Of a stretch of DNA of 64,000 nt, positions 21,332 to 30,842 are shown in pieces. The stretch is from Pseudomonas berkeleyensis (lineage in GTDB: Bacteria; Pseudomonadota; Gammaproteobacteria; Pseudomonadales; Pseudomonadaceae). The first letter of the stretch is position 1. Every line of letters begins with the position of its first letter. The notes under the pieces are model-generated. The model did no database searches. It was not told the origin of the DNA and was given only the letters and a program-made list of their open reading frames with translations. The translations under genes were made by a program, and so were the position numbers. The stretch is from NCBI RefSeq assembly GCF_014109765.1, contig NZ_CP059139.1, positions 5,291,001 to 5,355,000 of the forward strand. The letters run 5' to 3'.

Positions 21332-22094
21332 CGCCGGTGAAGCGGCGAAATACGCCACTGAAATGCGCCTGGTCGTAGAACCCCAGATCCAGCGCCACCT
21401 CGGTGAGGGCTCGCCCCTCCAACAGCCTGCGCTTGGCTTCACGTACCCGGCATTGCAGCAGATAGGTGTGCGGCGGCACGCCATAGGCGCGGCGGAAGGC
21501 CTCGATCAGATGGCGCGGGTGACGCTGTACCAGAGCGGCCAGATGCTCCAGGCTGACGGCCTCGGCGTAATGCGCCTCCAGGTAGTCGCGCAGCTGGGCC
21601 GTGGCACCGCCGTCACGCGCCGTTGGACGTGCCTCGCGCAAGCCGCCGTGACGCACGAACACCAGTTCCAGCAGTGCCAGCAGTTCACTCTCCAGCGCCA
21701 GCGCATCGCCCCCTTCGAACTGACCGGCCAGACGCGCCAATCCCGCCGCCACGCGCCCGTCATCGTGGGGGTTGAGCGTGCGAAAGCCACTGGGCAGGCT
21801 CTTGCGCCCAAGCAGAGCAGGCAACCGCGACTCCTCGACGTAGAGCATGCGGTAGATCAGCCGTGGCGACTCGGCGTGCCCGGTGTGCGGCTCCTCGGGA
21901 TTCATCAGCGAGAGGGTTCCCGCTGGCAACGCGTGGCGCTGACCGCGGCACTGGTAGCCACCCACACCCTGCACGATCGCCCCAACGGCAAATGCATCGT
22001 GACTGTGACGCCCGAACGGCTGGCCGGAAAAGTCGGCGTGGAACAGCTCGATTCCCGGCAACCAAGGCTTGGCCAGAAGGCGATTGGCATCCAT
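21294..22094 (-). CDS. AraC family transcriptional regulator
   Basis: 266 residues. The N-terminal AraC-type cupin sensor domain (about 15-150) contains FGRHSHDAFAVGAI, LPAGTLSLMNPEEPHTG and IYRMLYVE. The C-terminal tandem helix-turn-helix (about 165-262) contains SLEHLAALVQRHPRHLIEAFRRAYGV and ALDLGFYDQAHFSGVFRRFTGVTPGRF. It resembles regulators found near LysE-type exporters; whether it controls the exporter at 20063 is inference. It lies 12 nt after the epimerase-like gene on the same strand. Confidence 0.85.
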   Translation of the reverse strand: MDANRLLAKPWLPGIELFHADFSGQPFGRHSHDAFAVGAIVQGVGGYQCRGQRHALPAGTLSLMNPEEPHTGHAESPRLIYRMLYVEESRLPALLGRKSLPSGFRTLNPHDDGRVAAGLARLAGQFEGGDALALESELLALLELVFVRHGGLREARPTARDGGATAQLRDYLEAHYAEAVSLEHLAALVQRHPRHLIEAFRRAYGVPPHTYLLQCRVREAKRRLLEGRALTEVALDLGFYDQAHFSGVFRRFTGVTPGRFRTLAQG

Positions 22095-22106
22095 CTCGGC
22101 AGCGGC

Positions 22107-22964
22107 TCAGCGATCCGCCAGGATCGCCGCGTAGCCTTCACGGTAACTGGGATACTGCGGCGCCCAGCCCAGCGCACGGGCGCGGGCGTTGCGGCAACGC
22201 TTGCTGCCGGCGCGACGAACGCGCTGCTCGTCACTCCAGTGCGTGACGCCCAACTGCCCACGCAGCCAGCCCACCACCTCGTGCAGTGGCGCCGGCTCGT
22301 CGTCCACGCCCAGATAGCAGTCGGCCAGGGTCTCGCCTCGTGCGTCAGCCTGCAGCAGGGCTGCAAGCAAGCCGGCGGCATCATCGACGTGGATGCGGTT
22401 GCCATAGAGTGGCGGCGCCTCGCTGACCCGGTAGCCTCCCCGCACCTGCCCCAGCAACCACTCGCGCCCTGGGCCATAGAGGCCGGTCAGGCGCACCGTG
22501 GTTGCCGGTAAGCCACTGTCCAGAGCCACACGCTCAGCCTCACGCATGATGACCGCCGAATAGCTCTGCGCTTCGGCAGGCGAGTCTTCGTCGATCCATT
22601 CACCCTCCTGCTGGCCATAAACGCCGCTACTGGAAGTGAACAACAGGCGCTTCGGGCGCTGCCCGTGCTGCGCCAGCCAGCCCAGTACACGCTGCAATCC
22701 CTCGACGTATGCCGCCCGATAACCGGCCTCGTCATGCTGCGTCGCAGCGGCGGCGTAAACCACATAATCCACCGCCCCCACAGGCCAGGCTGCCGGACAG
22801 GCATCGGCCTGCAGATCGCCAGCCAGCGGCAGAATCCCTTCAGGCAAGGCGCTGGTATTACGGCGCAGGCCGTGCACTGTCCAACCCAGTCGATGCATCT
22901 GCAGGGCAAGGCGGCTACCAACATCGCCGCAACCGGCGACCAGAAGTGTGGGAGAGACTGTCAT
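22107..22964 (-). CDS. NAD(P)-dependent epimerase/reductase-like protein (YeeZ type)
   Basis: 285 residues with an N-terminal Rossmann motif VAGCGDVGSRLALQM, the SSSGVYGQQEGEWIDE segment of extended SDR proteins, and VRLTGLYGPGRE. The catalytic YxxxK is not clear (SYSAVIMREAE), so activity may differ from classical epimerases. The substrate is unknown. First gene of a probable two-gene unit with the AraC regulator. Confidence 0.8.
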   Translation of the reverse strand: MTVSPTLLVAGCGDVGSRLALQMHRLGWTVHGLRRNTSALPEGILPLAGDLQADACPAAWPVGAVDYVVYAAAATQHDEAGYRAAYVEGLQRVLGWLAQHGQRPKRLLFTSSSGVYGQQEGEWIDEDSPAEAQSYSAVIMREAERVALDSGLPATTVRLTGLYGPGREWLLGQVRGGYRVSEAPPLYGNRIHVDDAAGLLAALLQADARGETLADCYLGVDDEPAPLHEVVGWLRGQLGVTHWSDEQRVRRAGSKRCRNARARALGWAPQYPSYREGYAAILADR

Positions 22965-23060
22965 CGAAGGCTCCGGAAAGACTCAGCAAAGGGCACGACG
23001 CGATTATCGCCAACCACGGCGACAAGAGGGATCGGATTAGCGGCGTGACGCGAAAAATAG

Positions 23061-23100
23061 TTATATGTTACATTCTCAAACAATAATGAATCTCAACAGT
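23061..23100 (+). promoter_or_regulatory. Candidate promoter/Fur operator upstream of exbB
   Basis: An AT-rich island just upstream of the TonB system genes. AATAATGAATCTCA (23082-23095) matches 10 of 14 positions of the core of the Fur consensus as I remember it. Iron control of exbB-exbD-tonB is normal in pseudomonads, but the match here is weak. Confidence 0.35.
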
Positions 23101-23162
23101 TATCAGGGTGATGCACTCGCATCGCCCTACCGGCACATTTCCCTCTATCTCAGGACCGTCTC

Positions 23163-24098
23163 ATGAAGTCCGTAATCCGCGATGTCTCTCCCCTGCGCCT
23201 GCTGGCCACCCTGCTGCTCGGTCTGACCCTGGCCACTTCCGCAGTCGCCGATGAAGCCCCCCCCACCGCTACCGCCACGCCGCCGACCACCAGCGAGGCC
23301 AGCAGCAACGCCACCGTTACCCCGGCGGAGCAGACCGAAATCGCCCCAGCGCTGCCCGAGACGGCACTCGAAGAAGCCGAAATGAGCGAAGCCCTGGCCG
23401 GCCATGACCTGTCGCCGTGGGGTATGTATCAGAGTGCCGACGTGGTGGTGAAGTCGGTCATGATCGGCCTGCTGCTGGCCTCGGTTCTGACCTGGACCAT
23501 CTGGCTGGCCAAAAGCATCGAACTGCTCGCCGCCAAGCGTCGCCTGCGTCGCGAGATGCCGGTGCTGAAGGCCGCGCGTACGCTCAAGGATGCCGGCAAC
23601 AGCATGGATGGCGAAGCGTGCATTTCCCATCGCCTGGTGCAGGACGCCCTCGAAGAAGTGAAACTGACCGGCAGCGTGCGTGAAGCCGACGGCCTCAAGG
23701 AGCGCGTCAGCTTCCGCCTCGAGCGCCTGGTCGCTGCCAGCGGCCGGCAGATGAGCCAGGGTACCGGCGTGCTCGCCACCATCGGCTCTACCGCGCCCTT
23801 CGTCGGTCTGTTCGGCACCGTTTGGGGCATCATGAACAGCTTCATCGGCATCGCCAAATCGCAGACCACCAACCTCGCTGTCGTCGCTCCCGGCATCGCC
23901 GAAGCCCTGCTGGCCACCGCCCTGGGTCTGGTCGCGGCAATTCCGGCCGTGGTCATCTACAACGTCTTCGCCCGCTCCATTGCCGGCTACAAGGCGCAGG
24001 TAGCGGACGCTTCGGCCCAGGTACTGCTGCTGGTCAGCCGTGACCTCGACCACCTGCCCTCTGAGCGTCAGGCTCCGCACATGGTCAAGGTGGGGTAA
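23163..24098 (+). CDS. exbB: TonB-system energiser ExbB
   Basis: 311 residues, of the long pseudomonad type. A signal-like hydrophobic segment (about 10-30) is followed by an Ala/Thr/Pro/Glu-rich periplasmic stretch to about 80, then the MotA/TolQ/ExbB domain. Membrane segments lie at about 97-118, 205-230 and 245-270, with GSTAPFVGLFGTVWGIM the defining motif. With ExbD it forms the proton channel that powers TonB. First gene of exbB-exbD-tonB. Confidence 0.95.
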   Translation: MKSVIRDVSPLRLLATLLLGLTLATSAVADEAPPTATATPPTTSEASSNATVTPAEQTEIAPALPETALEEAEMSEALAGHDLSPWGMYQSADVVVKSVMIGLLLASVLTWTIWLAKSIELLAAKRRLRREMPVLKAARTLKDAGNSMDGEACISHRLVQDALEEVKLTGSVREADGLKERVSFRLERLVAASGRQMSQGTGVLATIGSTAPFVGLFGTVWGIMNSFIGIAKSQTTNLAVVAPGIAEALLATALGLVAAIPAVVIYNVFARSIAGYKAQVADASAQVLLLVSRDLDHLPSERQAPHMVKVG

Positions 24099-24101
24099 GT
24101 C

Positions 24102-24521
24102 ATGGGCATCCATCTGCACGATAGCGATGAGCTGCAGGAAAGCCACGAGATCAACGTCACGCCCTTCATCGACGTGATGCTGGTGCTGCTGATCATCTTC
24201 ATGGTCGCCGCACCACTGGCAACGGTGGACATCAAGGTGGACCTGCCCGCCTCCACCGCCAAGCCCGCACCGCGCCCGGACAAGCCGATCTACGTCAGCA
24301 TCAAGGAAGACCTCAGTCTGTACCTGGACAACGACGCGATCAGCGACGAACAGCTCGGCGCCACCCTGGACAAGCTGACCCAGTCCGACAAGGACAAGAC
24401 CATCTTCGTCCGTGGCGACAAGAAGGTCGAGTACGGCCGTCTGATGGAAGTGATGGATGCCCTGCGCAGCGCGGGCTATCTGAAAGTCGGCCTGGTAGGT
24501 CTGGAGACGGTCGGTAACTGA
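24102..24521 (+). CDS. exbD: TonB-system protein ExbD
   Basis: 139 residues. It has a single N-terminal membrane helix containing the essential Asp (NVTPFIDVMLVLLIIFMVAAP) and a periplasmic ExbD/TolR domain. It forms the ion-conducting stator with ExbB. It begins 3 nt after exbB and its TGA overlaps the tonB ATG (TGATG), indicating translational coupling. Confidence 0.96.
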   Translation: MGIHLHDSDELQESHEINVTPFIDVMLVLLIIFMVAAPLATVDIKVDLPASTAKPAPRPDKPIYVSIKEDLSLYLDNDAISDEQLGATLDKLTQSDKDKTIFVRGDKKVEYGRLMEVMDALRSAGYLKVGLVGLETVGN

Positions 24522-25258
24522 TGGCCAACGTACGCAAGTTGTCCGGCTGGGGCATCAGTCTGCTGGTGATCCTCGGCCTGCATGTGGCGATCGGACTCTG
24601 GGCGATGTACTGGACGGTCAAGGCAGAACCGCTGGAACTGCCGCCCGCCGCCATGATGATCGAACTGGAGCCGCTGCCAGCACCGGCGCCTGCCCCGGCA
24701 CCTCCGCCGCCGCCGCAGGTGCAGCCGGAACCGGAGCCGCTGCCCAAGCTGGCCGAAGCGCCCAAGGCGAAGATCGCCCTGCCGCCCAAACCCAAGCCGC
24801 AGCCCAAACCTCAGCCCCCCAAGCCGAAACCGCCTGAGCCGGTTCCGCCCAAGCCGCAGGAAACCGAGAGCGTCAAGGAAAGCGTCGCCCCGGCCAATGA
24901 AACGCCCAGCGAGAACAAGCCGGCTGCACCGCAACTGGCCGCGCCCAGTGTTCCCAGCGCCGCCGAGCGCACCTGGCAGAGCGAGTTGTTCAATCATCTG
25001 GCGCGCTACAAGCGCTACCCGGAGGATGCACGGCGCCGTGGCCTGAAGGGCACCAATCGGCTGCGCTTCGTGATCGACGGCAACGGCATGGTGTTGTCCT
25101 ACGAGCTGGTGGGCAAGACCGGCAGCGCATCGCTGGATCGCGCCACGCTGCAGACCATCCGCCGCGCCCAACCGCTGCCCAAGCCACCAGCCGAGTTGCT
25201 GAAGAATGGCACGCTGGAAATCGTCGCGCCTTTTGTCTACTCGCTGGAACAACGCTGA
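24521..25258 (+). CDS. tonB: Energy transducer TonB
   Basis: 245 residues. An N-terminal membrane anchor (about 8-30) is followed by a long proline-rich spanning region (about 45-115, with many PKP and PEP repeats). The C-terminal TonB domain (about 150-245) has RYKRYPEDARRRGLKGTNRLRF. It transfers proton-motive energy to outer-membrane receptors for siderophores and other large ligands. Confidence 0.95.
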   Translation: MANVRKLSGWGISLLVILGLHVAIGLWAMYWTVKAEPLELPPAAMMIELEPLPAPAPAPAPPPPPQVQPEPEPLPKLAEAPKAKIALPPKPKPQPKPQPPKPKPPEPVPPKPQETESVKESVAPANETPSENKPAAPQLAAPSVPSAAERTWQSELFNHLARYKRYPEDARRRGLKGTNRLRFVIDGNGMVLSYELVGKTGSASLDRATLQTIRRAQPLPKPPAELLKNGTLEIVAPFVYSLEQR

Positions 25259-25345
25259 AAACAAGTGCCCTCGGTGCAGAGCCGCGGGCGCTTGGTTCCA
25301 TTGACTACACCCGCTATGCTTGTGGCAGTTCAATGGAAAAAGACT

Positions 25346-26272
25346 ATGACCCTCACCGAACTGCGTTACATCGTCACCCTTGCCCAGGAGCAGCATTTCG
25401 GCCGCGCCGCCGAACGCTGTCACGTCAGCCAGCCGACCCTGTCCGTCGGCGTGAAGAAGCTGGAAGACGAGCTTGGCGTACTGATCTTCGAACGCAGCAA
25501 GAGCGCGGTACGCCTGACCCCGGTCGGCGAGGGCATCGTCACCCAGGCGCAGAAGGTGCTGGAGCAGGCTCAGGGCATCCGTGAGCTGGCCCAGGCCGGC
25601 AAGAACCAGCTGGCCGCACCGCTGAAGATCGGCGCCATCTACACCGTTGGCCCCTACCTGTTCCCGCACCTGATTCCGCAGTTGCACCGGGTCGCACCGG
25701 ACATGCCGCTGTACATCGAGGAAAACTTCACCCATATCCTGCGCGACAAGCTGCGTACCGGTGAGTTGGACGCCATCATCATCGCCCTGCCGTTCCAGGA
25801 GGCCGATGTCCTGACCAAGCCGCTGTACGACGAGCCCTTCTACGCCCTGCTGCCAGCCGGCCACCCCTGGGCGGCGATGGAAACCATCGATACCAAGCTG
25901 CTCAACGACAAGAGCCTGCTGCTGCTCGGCGAAGGCCACTGCTTCCGCGACCAGGTGCTGGAAGCCTGCCCGACCCTGCGCAAGGGCGGCGACGACCACG
26001 GCAAGCACACCACGGTGGAGTCCAGCTCGCTGGAAACCATCCGCCACATGGTCGCTTCCGGCCTGGGCGTGTCGATCCTGCCGTTCTCGGCGGTGGACAG
26101 CCACCACTACGCACCCGGCGTGATCGAAGTCCGTCCGCTCAGCGCACCGGTGCCCTTCCGCACCGTGGCCATCGCCTGGCGCGCCAGCTTCCCGCGGCCC
26201 AACGCCATCGAGGTGCTGGCCGACTCCATTCGCTTATGCTCGGTGGCCCGTCCCCAGGCCAAGAGCGCCTGA
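25346..26272 (+). CDS. oxyR: Hydrogen peroxide-inducible LysR-type activator OxyR
   Basis: 308 residues. The N-terminal winged helix is LRYIVTLAQEQHFGRAAERCHVSQPTLSVGVKKLE. The redox cysteines C199 (GHCFRD) and C208 (EACPT) are at exactly the E. coli OxyR positions. Disulfide formation on peroxide exposure activates catalase and alkyl hydroperoxide reductase genes. Start 25346 is the family start; the frame is open upstream to 25265. Confidence 0.96.
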   Translation: MTLTELRYIVTLAQEQHFGRAAERCHVSQPTLSVGVKKLEDELGVLIFERSKSAVRLTPVGEGIVTQAQKVLEQAQGIRELAQAGKNQLAAPLKIGAIYTVGPYLFPHLIPQLHRVAPDMPLYIEENFTHILRDKLRTGELDAIIIALPFQEADVLTKPLYDEPFYALLPAGHPWAAMETIDTKLLNDKSLLLLGEGHCFRDQVLEACPTLRKGGDDHGKHTTVESSSLETIRHMVASGLGVSILPFSAVDSHHYAPGVIEVRPLSAPVPFRTVAIAWRASFPRPNAIEVLADSIRLCSVARPQAKSA

Positions 26273-26280
26273 GAACAGGC

Positions 26281-28356
26281 GTGACCGAACTGGCCAACGT
26301 TCCCGTTACCACGCTCAAGGGCGTGGGGGCGGCGCTGGCGGAAAAACTGGCCAAGGTCGGCCTGGAAAGCCTGCAGGACGTTCTCTTTCACCTGCCGCTG
26401 CGCTACCAGGATCGCACCCGCATCACCCCCATCGGCGCCCTGCGTCCGGGCCAGGATGCAGTGGTCGAAGGTATCGTTGCTGGTGCCGACGTGGTCATGG
26501 GCCGGCGCCGCAGCCTGCTGGTGCGCCTGCAGGATGGCAGCGGCACGCTGAGCCTGCGTTTCTTCCACTTCAGTCAGGCGCAGAAGGAAGGCCTCAAACG
26601 CGGCACGGCGCTGCGCTGTTATGGCGAAATACGCCCTGGCGCCACGGGCCTGGAAATCTACCACCCGGAATACCGCGCACAGAGTGGCGACGAACCGGCA
26701 CCGGTGGAGCAGAGTCTGACGCCCATCTATCCGACCACCGAAGGGCTGACCCAGCAGCGCCTGCGCCAACTCAGCCAGCAGGCGTTGGCGCGCCTCGGGC
26801 CCCATAGCCTGCCGGACTGGCTGCCAAGTGAGCTGGCCCGCGACTATCGCCTGGCCCCACTGGACGAAGCGATCCGCTACCTGCATCGGCCACCGCCGGA
26901 TGCCGATGTCGAAGAGCTCGCCGAAGGCCGCCACTGGGCCCAGCATCGTCTGGCTTTCGAAGAACTGCTGACGCACCAGTTGTCCCTGCAACGCCTGCGT
27001 GAGCAGGTACGCCGGCAGCAGGCCCCAGCCCTGCCTGCGGCCAAGAAACTGCCGCAGCTGTATCTGCAGAACCTTGGCTTCGCCCCCACTGGTGCGCAGC
27101 AACGGGTCGGTGCCGAGATCGCCTACGACCTGGCGCAAAGCGAACCCATGCTGCGCCTGGTACAAGGCGACGTCGGCGCCGGCAAGACGGTGGTCGCCGC
27201 CCTGGCCGCCCTGCAGGCACTGGAAGCGGGTTATCAGGTGGCTTTGATGGCACCGACTGAAATCCTCGCCGAGCAGCATTTCCTCAACTTCAGCAAATGG
27301 CTGGCGCCACTCGGCCTGGACGTCGCCTGGCTGGCCGGCAAGCTCAAGGGCAAAGCGCGCTCGGCGGCCTTGGAACAGATCGCTGGCGGCTGCCCGATGG
27401 TGGTCGGCACCCATGCGCTGTTTCAGGACGAGGTGAAATTCAAGCGCCTGGCGCTGGTGATCATCGACGAGCAGCACCGCTTCGGCGTCCAGCAGCGCCT
27501 GGCTCTGCGCCAGAAGGGCATCGACGGCCGCCTCTGCCCGCACCAGTTGATCATGACCGCCACGCCCATCCCGCGCACCCTGGCGATGAGCGCCTACGCC
27601 GACCTGGATACCTCGATCCTCGACGAGCTGCCACCCGGCCGTACGCCGGTGAACACCCTGGTGATCGCCGACAGCCGCCGCGATGAGGTGGTCGAGCGCG
27701 TGCGCAATGCCTGCCAGCAGGGCCGCCAGGCCTACTGGGTGTGCACCTTGATCGAAGAATCCGAAGAGCTCACCTGCCAGGCAGCGGAAACCAGCTTCGA
27801 GGAGCTCTCGGCGGCACTCGGCGAGCTGCGCGTCGGTCTGATTCACGGACGCATGAAGCCGGCCGAAAAAGCCGCGGTGATGGACGAATTCAAGCAAGGC
27901 CATCTGCAATTGCTGGTGGCCACCACGGTGATCGAAGTCGGCGTTGACGTGCCCAACGCCAGCCTGATGATCATCGAGAACCCCGAGCGCCTTGGCCTGG
28001 CGCAGTTGCACCAGCTACGCGGACGTGTCGGCCGGGGCAGTGCAGCCAGCCATTGCGTGCTGCTCTACCACGCGCCGCTGTCGCAACTGGGGCGAGAACG
28101 CCTGGCGATCATGCGTGAGACCACCGATGGTTTCGTCATCGCCGAGAAGGATCTGGAACTGCGTGGCCCGGGCGAAATGCTCGGCACCCGGCAGACCGGT
28201 CTGCTGCAGTTCAAGGTGGCGGATCTGATGCGCGACGCCGATCTGCTACCCGCCGTTCGCGATGCAGCGCAGGCACTTTTGGAACATTGGCCACAACATG
28301 TGGCTCCATTATTGGAACGCTGGTTGCGTCACGGCCAGCAATACGGTCAAGTGTGA
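26281..28356 (+). CDS. recG: ATP-dependent DNA helicase RecG
   Basis: 691 residues from GTG 26281 (MTELANVPVTTLKGVG). The wedge/OB domain is at about 1-220. The helicase core has Walker A GDVGAGKTVVAAL, the box II DEQH in VIIDEQHRFG, TATPIPRTL and the C-terminal QLRGRVGRGS. It remodels stalled replication forks and branch-migrates Holliday junctions. A longer frame opens at 26236 inside oxyR, but the family N-terminus supports the GTG. It lies 8 nt after oxyR and probably shares its transcript. Confidence 0.95.
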   Translation: MTELANVPVTTLKGVGAALAEKLAKVGLESLQDVLFHLPLRYQDRTRITPIGALRPGQDAVVEGIVAGADVVMGRRRSLLVRLQDGSGTLSLRFFHFSQAQKEGLKRGTALRCYGEIRPGATGLEIYHPEYRAQSGDEPAPVEQSLTPIYPTTEGLTQQRLRQLSQQALARLGPHSLPDWLPSELARDYRLAPLDEAIRYLHRPPPDADVEELAEGRHWAQHRLAFEELLTHQLSLQRLREQVRRQQAPALPAAKKLPQLYLQNLGFAPTGAQQRVGAEIAYDLAQSEPMLRLVQGDVGAGKTVVAALAALQALEAGYQVALMAPTEILAEQHFLNFSKWLAPLGLDVAWLAGKLKGKARSAALEQIAGGCPMVVGTHALFQDEVKFKRLALVIIDEQHRFGVQQRLALRQKGIDGRLCPHQLIMTATPIPRTLAMSAYADLDTSILDELPPGRTPVNTLVIADSRRDEVVERVRNACQQGRQAYWVCTLIEESEELTCQAAETSFEELSAALGELRVGLIHGRMKPAEKAAVMDEFKQGHLQLLVATTVIEVGVDVPNASLMIIENPERLGLAQLHQLRGRVGRGSAASHCVLLYHAPLSQLGRERLAIMRETTDGFVIAEKDLELRGPGEMLGTRQTGLLQFKVADLMRDADLLPAVRDAAQALLEHWPQHVAPLLERWLRHGQQYGQV

Positions 28357-28447
28357 ACCTGGTCACAGGACAACTGCCGCCACGAACCTTTGCGCAACTG
28401 CCCGCTGGTTATACTCCGAAACAGATGCGCCAACGCCGGATACCGAT

Positions 28448-29857
28448 ATGACTGAAGCCGCCCTCGCCCCCAACGACAACCCGCAGGCCCCTGCCGTGAT
28501 CGTGCAACTGCTGGAGAAACTCGCCGTGCCCTACCAGGTACGCGCGGAGCGACCGGGCCTGCCGAACGAGACGCGCCTGCAAGCCGTGCTGGTGGATGAT
28601 GCTGTCGGCGCCCTGCTGGTGCTCTACCCACGCAGCCACCTGCTGGATCTGTCGCGCCTGGCAGAACTCACCGGGCGTCAGCTCACCGCGGTCAAGCCGG
28701 AGCGCCTCGAACGCATGCTCGGCAAGCACAACCTGGCCGCCCTGCCAGGCCTGCCACCCCTGACCAGCTCGCCCTGCCTGTATGAAGAACGCCTGCTGCA
28801 AGTGCCAAAGCTGCTGATCGAGTCAGGCCAGCCGGGCGTTCTGCTGGAGATTCCTACCGAGGCCTTCAAGGGCTTGCTGAGCAAAGCCAGCGCCGCGCGC
28901 TTCGGCGAACCGGTCAGCGCCATCCGCCTGAACCTCGACCGCCCCGATGACGACCGCGCGGAAATCACCCAGGCGGTACAGGCCTTCACTGCGCGCCGCA
29001 TCCAGCAGCGCCTGGAAGAAACCATCGAGATTCCGCCACTGCCGGAAACCGCGCAGAAGATCATCAAGCTACGCGTCGACCCCAATGCCACGGTGGACGA
29101 CATCACCGGTGTGGTGGAAACCGACCCGGCATTGGCCGCGCAGGTGGTCAGTTGGGCGGCCTCGCCCTACTACGCCGCGCCCGGCAAGATTCGCTCGGTG
29201 GAAGATGCCATCGTCCGCGTGCTGGGCTTCGATCTGGTGATCAACCTGGCCCTTGGCCTGGCCCTGGGCAAGACCCTGAGCCTGCCGAAGGATCAGCCCC
29301 AGCACGCCACCCCCTACTGGCAGCAAGCGATCTACACAGCCGCCGTGATCGAAGGCCTGACCCGTGCCATGCCGCGCGCACAGCGCCCAGAGGCGGGCCT
29401 CACCTATCTCGCCGGCCTGCTGCACAACTTCGGCTATCTGGTGCTGGCGCACGTCTTCCCACCGCACTTCTCGCTGATCTGCCGCCATCTCGAGGTCAAC
29501 TCGCACCTGTCGCACAGCCACATCGAACAGCACCTGCTGGGCATCACGCGCGAACAGATCGGTGCCTGGCTGATGCGTCACTGGGATATGCCCGAAGAAC
29601 TGTCCAGCGCCCTGCGCTTCCAGCAGGATCCGAGTTATGCCGGCGACAACGCCGCCTTCCCCAACCTGGTGTGCCTGGCGGTCAGCCTGCTACGCAATCG
29701 TGGCATCGGCGCCGCCGGCCCACAGGGCGAGATCGACGATGAACTGTTCGAAGCCCTGGGCCTGAGCCGGGAAAAGGCCGAAGACGCGGTGAACAAGGTG
29801 CTTAGCGCCGAAGTCGCCCTGCGCGAGCTGGCCGCACAGTTCCAGCACCCACACTGA
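28448..29857 (+). CDS. YbaK/aminoacyl-tRNA deacylase-like domain fused to HDOD domain
   Basis: 469 residues from ATG 28448. Residues about 15-175 resemble the YbaK/ProX editing domain (VPYQVRAERPGLPNETRLQAVLVDD and LPGLPPLTSSPCLYEERLL). Residues about 210-400 form an HDOD domain (IEIPPLPETAQKIIKLRVDPNATVDDIT, VVETDPALAAQVVSWAAS). The same fusion is conserved at this place after recG in Pseudomonas. The link between tRNA editing and HDOD signalling is not established. Confidence 0.85.
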   Translation: MTEAALAPNDNPQAPAVIVQLLEKLAVPYQVRAERPGLPNETRLQAVLVDDAVGALLVLYPRSHLLDLSRLAELTGRQLTAVKPERLERMLGKHNLAALPGLPPLTSSPCLYEERLLQVPKLLIESGQPGVLLEIPTEAFKGLLSKASAARFGEPVSAIRLNLDRPDDDRAEITQAVQAFTARRIQQRLEETIEIPPLPETAQKIIKLRVDPNATVDDITGVVETDPALAAQVVSWAASPYYAAPGKIRSVEDAIVRVLGFDLVINLALGLALGKTLSLPKDQPQHATPYWQQAIYTAAVIEGLTRAMPRAQRPEAGLTYLAGLLHNFGYLVLAHVFPPHFSLICRHLEVNSHLSHSHIEQHLLGITREQIGAWLMRHWDMPEELSSALRFQQDPSYAGDNAAFPNLVCLAVSLLRNRGIGAAGPQGEIDDELFEALGLSREKAEDAVNKVLSAEVALRELAAQFQHPH

Positions 29858-29876
29858 ACGACCAGGCGGGCTAAAT

Positions 29877-29893
29877 GGCGGGTTGCACCCGCC
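29877..29893. terminator. Hairpin downstream of the YbaK-HDOD gene
   Basis: GGCGGG/CCCGCC around loop TTGCA, 19 nt after the stop. There is no T-run, so it may be part of the repeat cluster that follows rather than a true terminator. Confidence 0.35.
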
Positions 29894-29924
29894 CTACGAC
29901 TGGCATCCATACAGCCATCGCATC

Positions 29925-30009
29925 GTAGGGCGTACCGGGCGGCGATCCGTACGCGAAGCAGTACGCGGTTGGATGGCTGACGCTAGGTAGGCGTTCCTAT
30001 CCGCCCTAT
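29925..30009. repeat. GTAGGGCG-ended inverted repeat element
   Basis: An 85-base non-coding stretch with inverted ends GTAGGGCG (29925-29932) and CGCCCTAT (30002-30009), plus internal GTACGCGAAGCAGTACGC palindromic parts. The right end contains the TAG stop codon (30006-30008) of the minus-strand gene. A related segment, including GCGAAGCAGTAC, lies between ubiA and ubiC. Confidence 0.65.
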
Positions 30010-30761
30010 GGTTTGCTCGCTGCTTTGCGCAGTTGCTCGCGGCGCTCGCCGAACAGCTGCGGCACGGCCTCGATACTGGCGCTGAGCAGTTGGTTGACAC
30101 TGGCATGCTCGTACAGCGCGGCGTACTCGGCCAGTTGGTCGCTGGGCAATTGCCTGTAGGCATACAACATGAAGGACTCGACTGCCTGCGCGCTGGACTC
30201 ACGTATGGCTCGCGCCTGCTCCTGCGTGCGGGCCTGCAACTCGGCCTCGTCGAGGTTCTCACCCCGCGCCCTCAACGCCAGCAGCGCTTGAGTCTTGCCC
30301 ACTTCGTAACGCAGCAGGCTGGCCAACGCCGTGGTTTGCGCCGCTGCGTCGAGGCGCTTGACCAGCTCCAGGCGCACGCCACGGGGCGGCTGCTCGCTCA
30401 AACGCTGACGATATTCGGCCAGCCCCTCGGGTTGTTCACCTACCGCGCGCTCGGCAGAGGTAAAACGCTGCGCCAGCGGGCTGTCGAGACGCTCACGTAT
30501 TTCCGCCAGCTGTTCGGCCTCGAAGCGTGCGCCCACGCGCCTGGCCAGATCCAGACAAAACGCTTCACCTGCAAATAGCTGGGCAAGGCGCTTCTGCTCA
30601 GCCTCCTCCTGGCCGCGCTGCAGCAGCGGCAGGCTCTGCTCGCAGAGCAGATGAATTCCGGCGAGCTCGAATAACGGCAACAGGGCTTTCGGCTCTGCGG
30701 GCTCGGCACGCACCGAGGCGGCCGCCAGCAGCGATAAGAGGGACAACAGGAAAAGACGCAT
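30006..30761 (-). CDS. Secreted/periplasmic protein of unknown function
   Basis: 251 residues from MRLFLLSLLSLLAAASVRA, a clear signal peptide with cleavage near 19-20. The mature part is almost entirely helical and charged (Glu, Gln, Arg, Leu), without membrane segments. Two cysteines (in LLCEQ and FCLDL) could form a disulfide. I recognise no domain. A protein of this kind occurs at the same place between recG and hup in other pseudomonads. Its stop codon lies inside a dispersed repeat. Confidence 0.7.
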   Translation of the reverse strand: MRLFLLSLLSLLAAASVRAEPAEPKALLPLFELAGIHLLCEQSLPLLQRGQEEAEQKRLAQLFAGEAFCLDLARRVGARFEAEQLAEIRERLDSPLAQRFTSAERAVGEQPEGLAEYRQRLSEQPPRGVRLELVKRLDAAAQTTALASLLRYEVGKTQALLALRARGENLDEAELQARTQEQARAIRESSAQAVESFMLYAYRQLPSDQLAEYAALYEHASVNQLLSASIEAVPQLFGERREQLRKAASKP

Positions 30762-30842
30762 GGCCGAGCTTTCCACAAGAACGTGTGGGGAGCCTAACCA
30801 AAGCGAGGCGTGGCGGCCAGTCGTGCCACGCTCACAGGCGAA

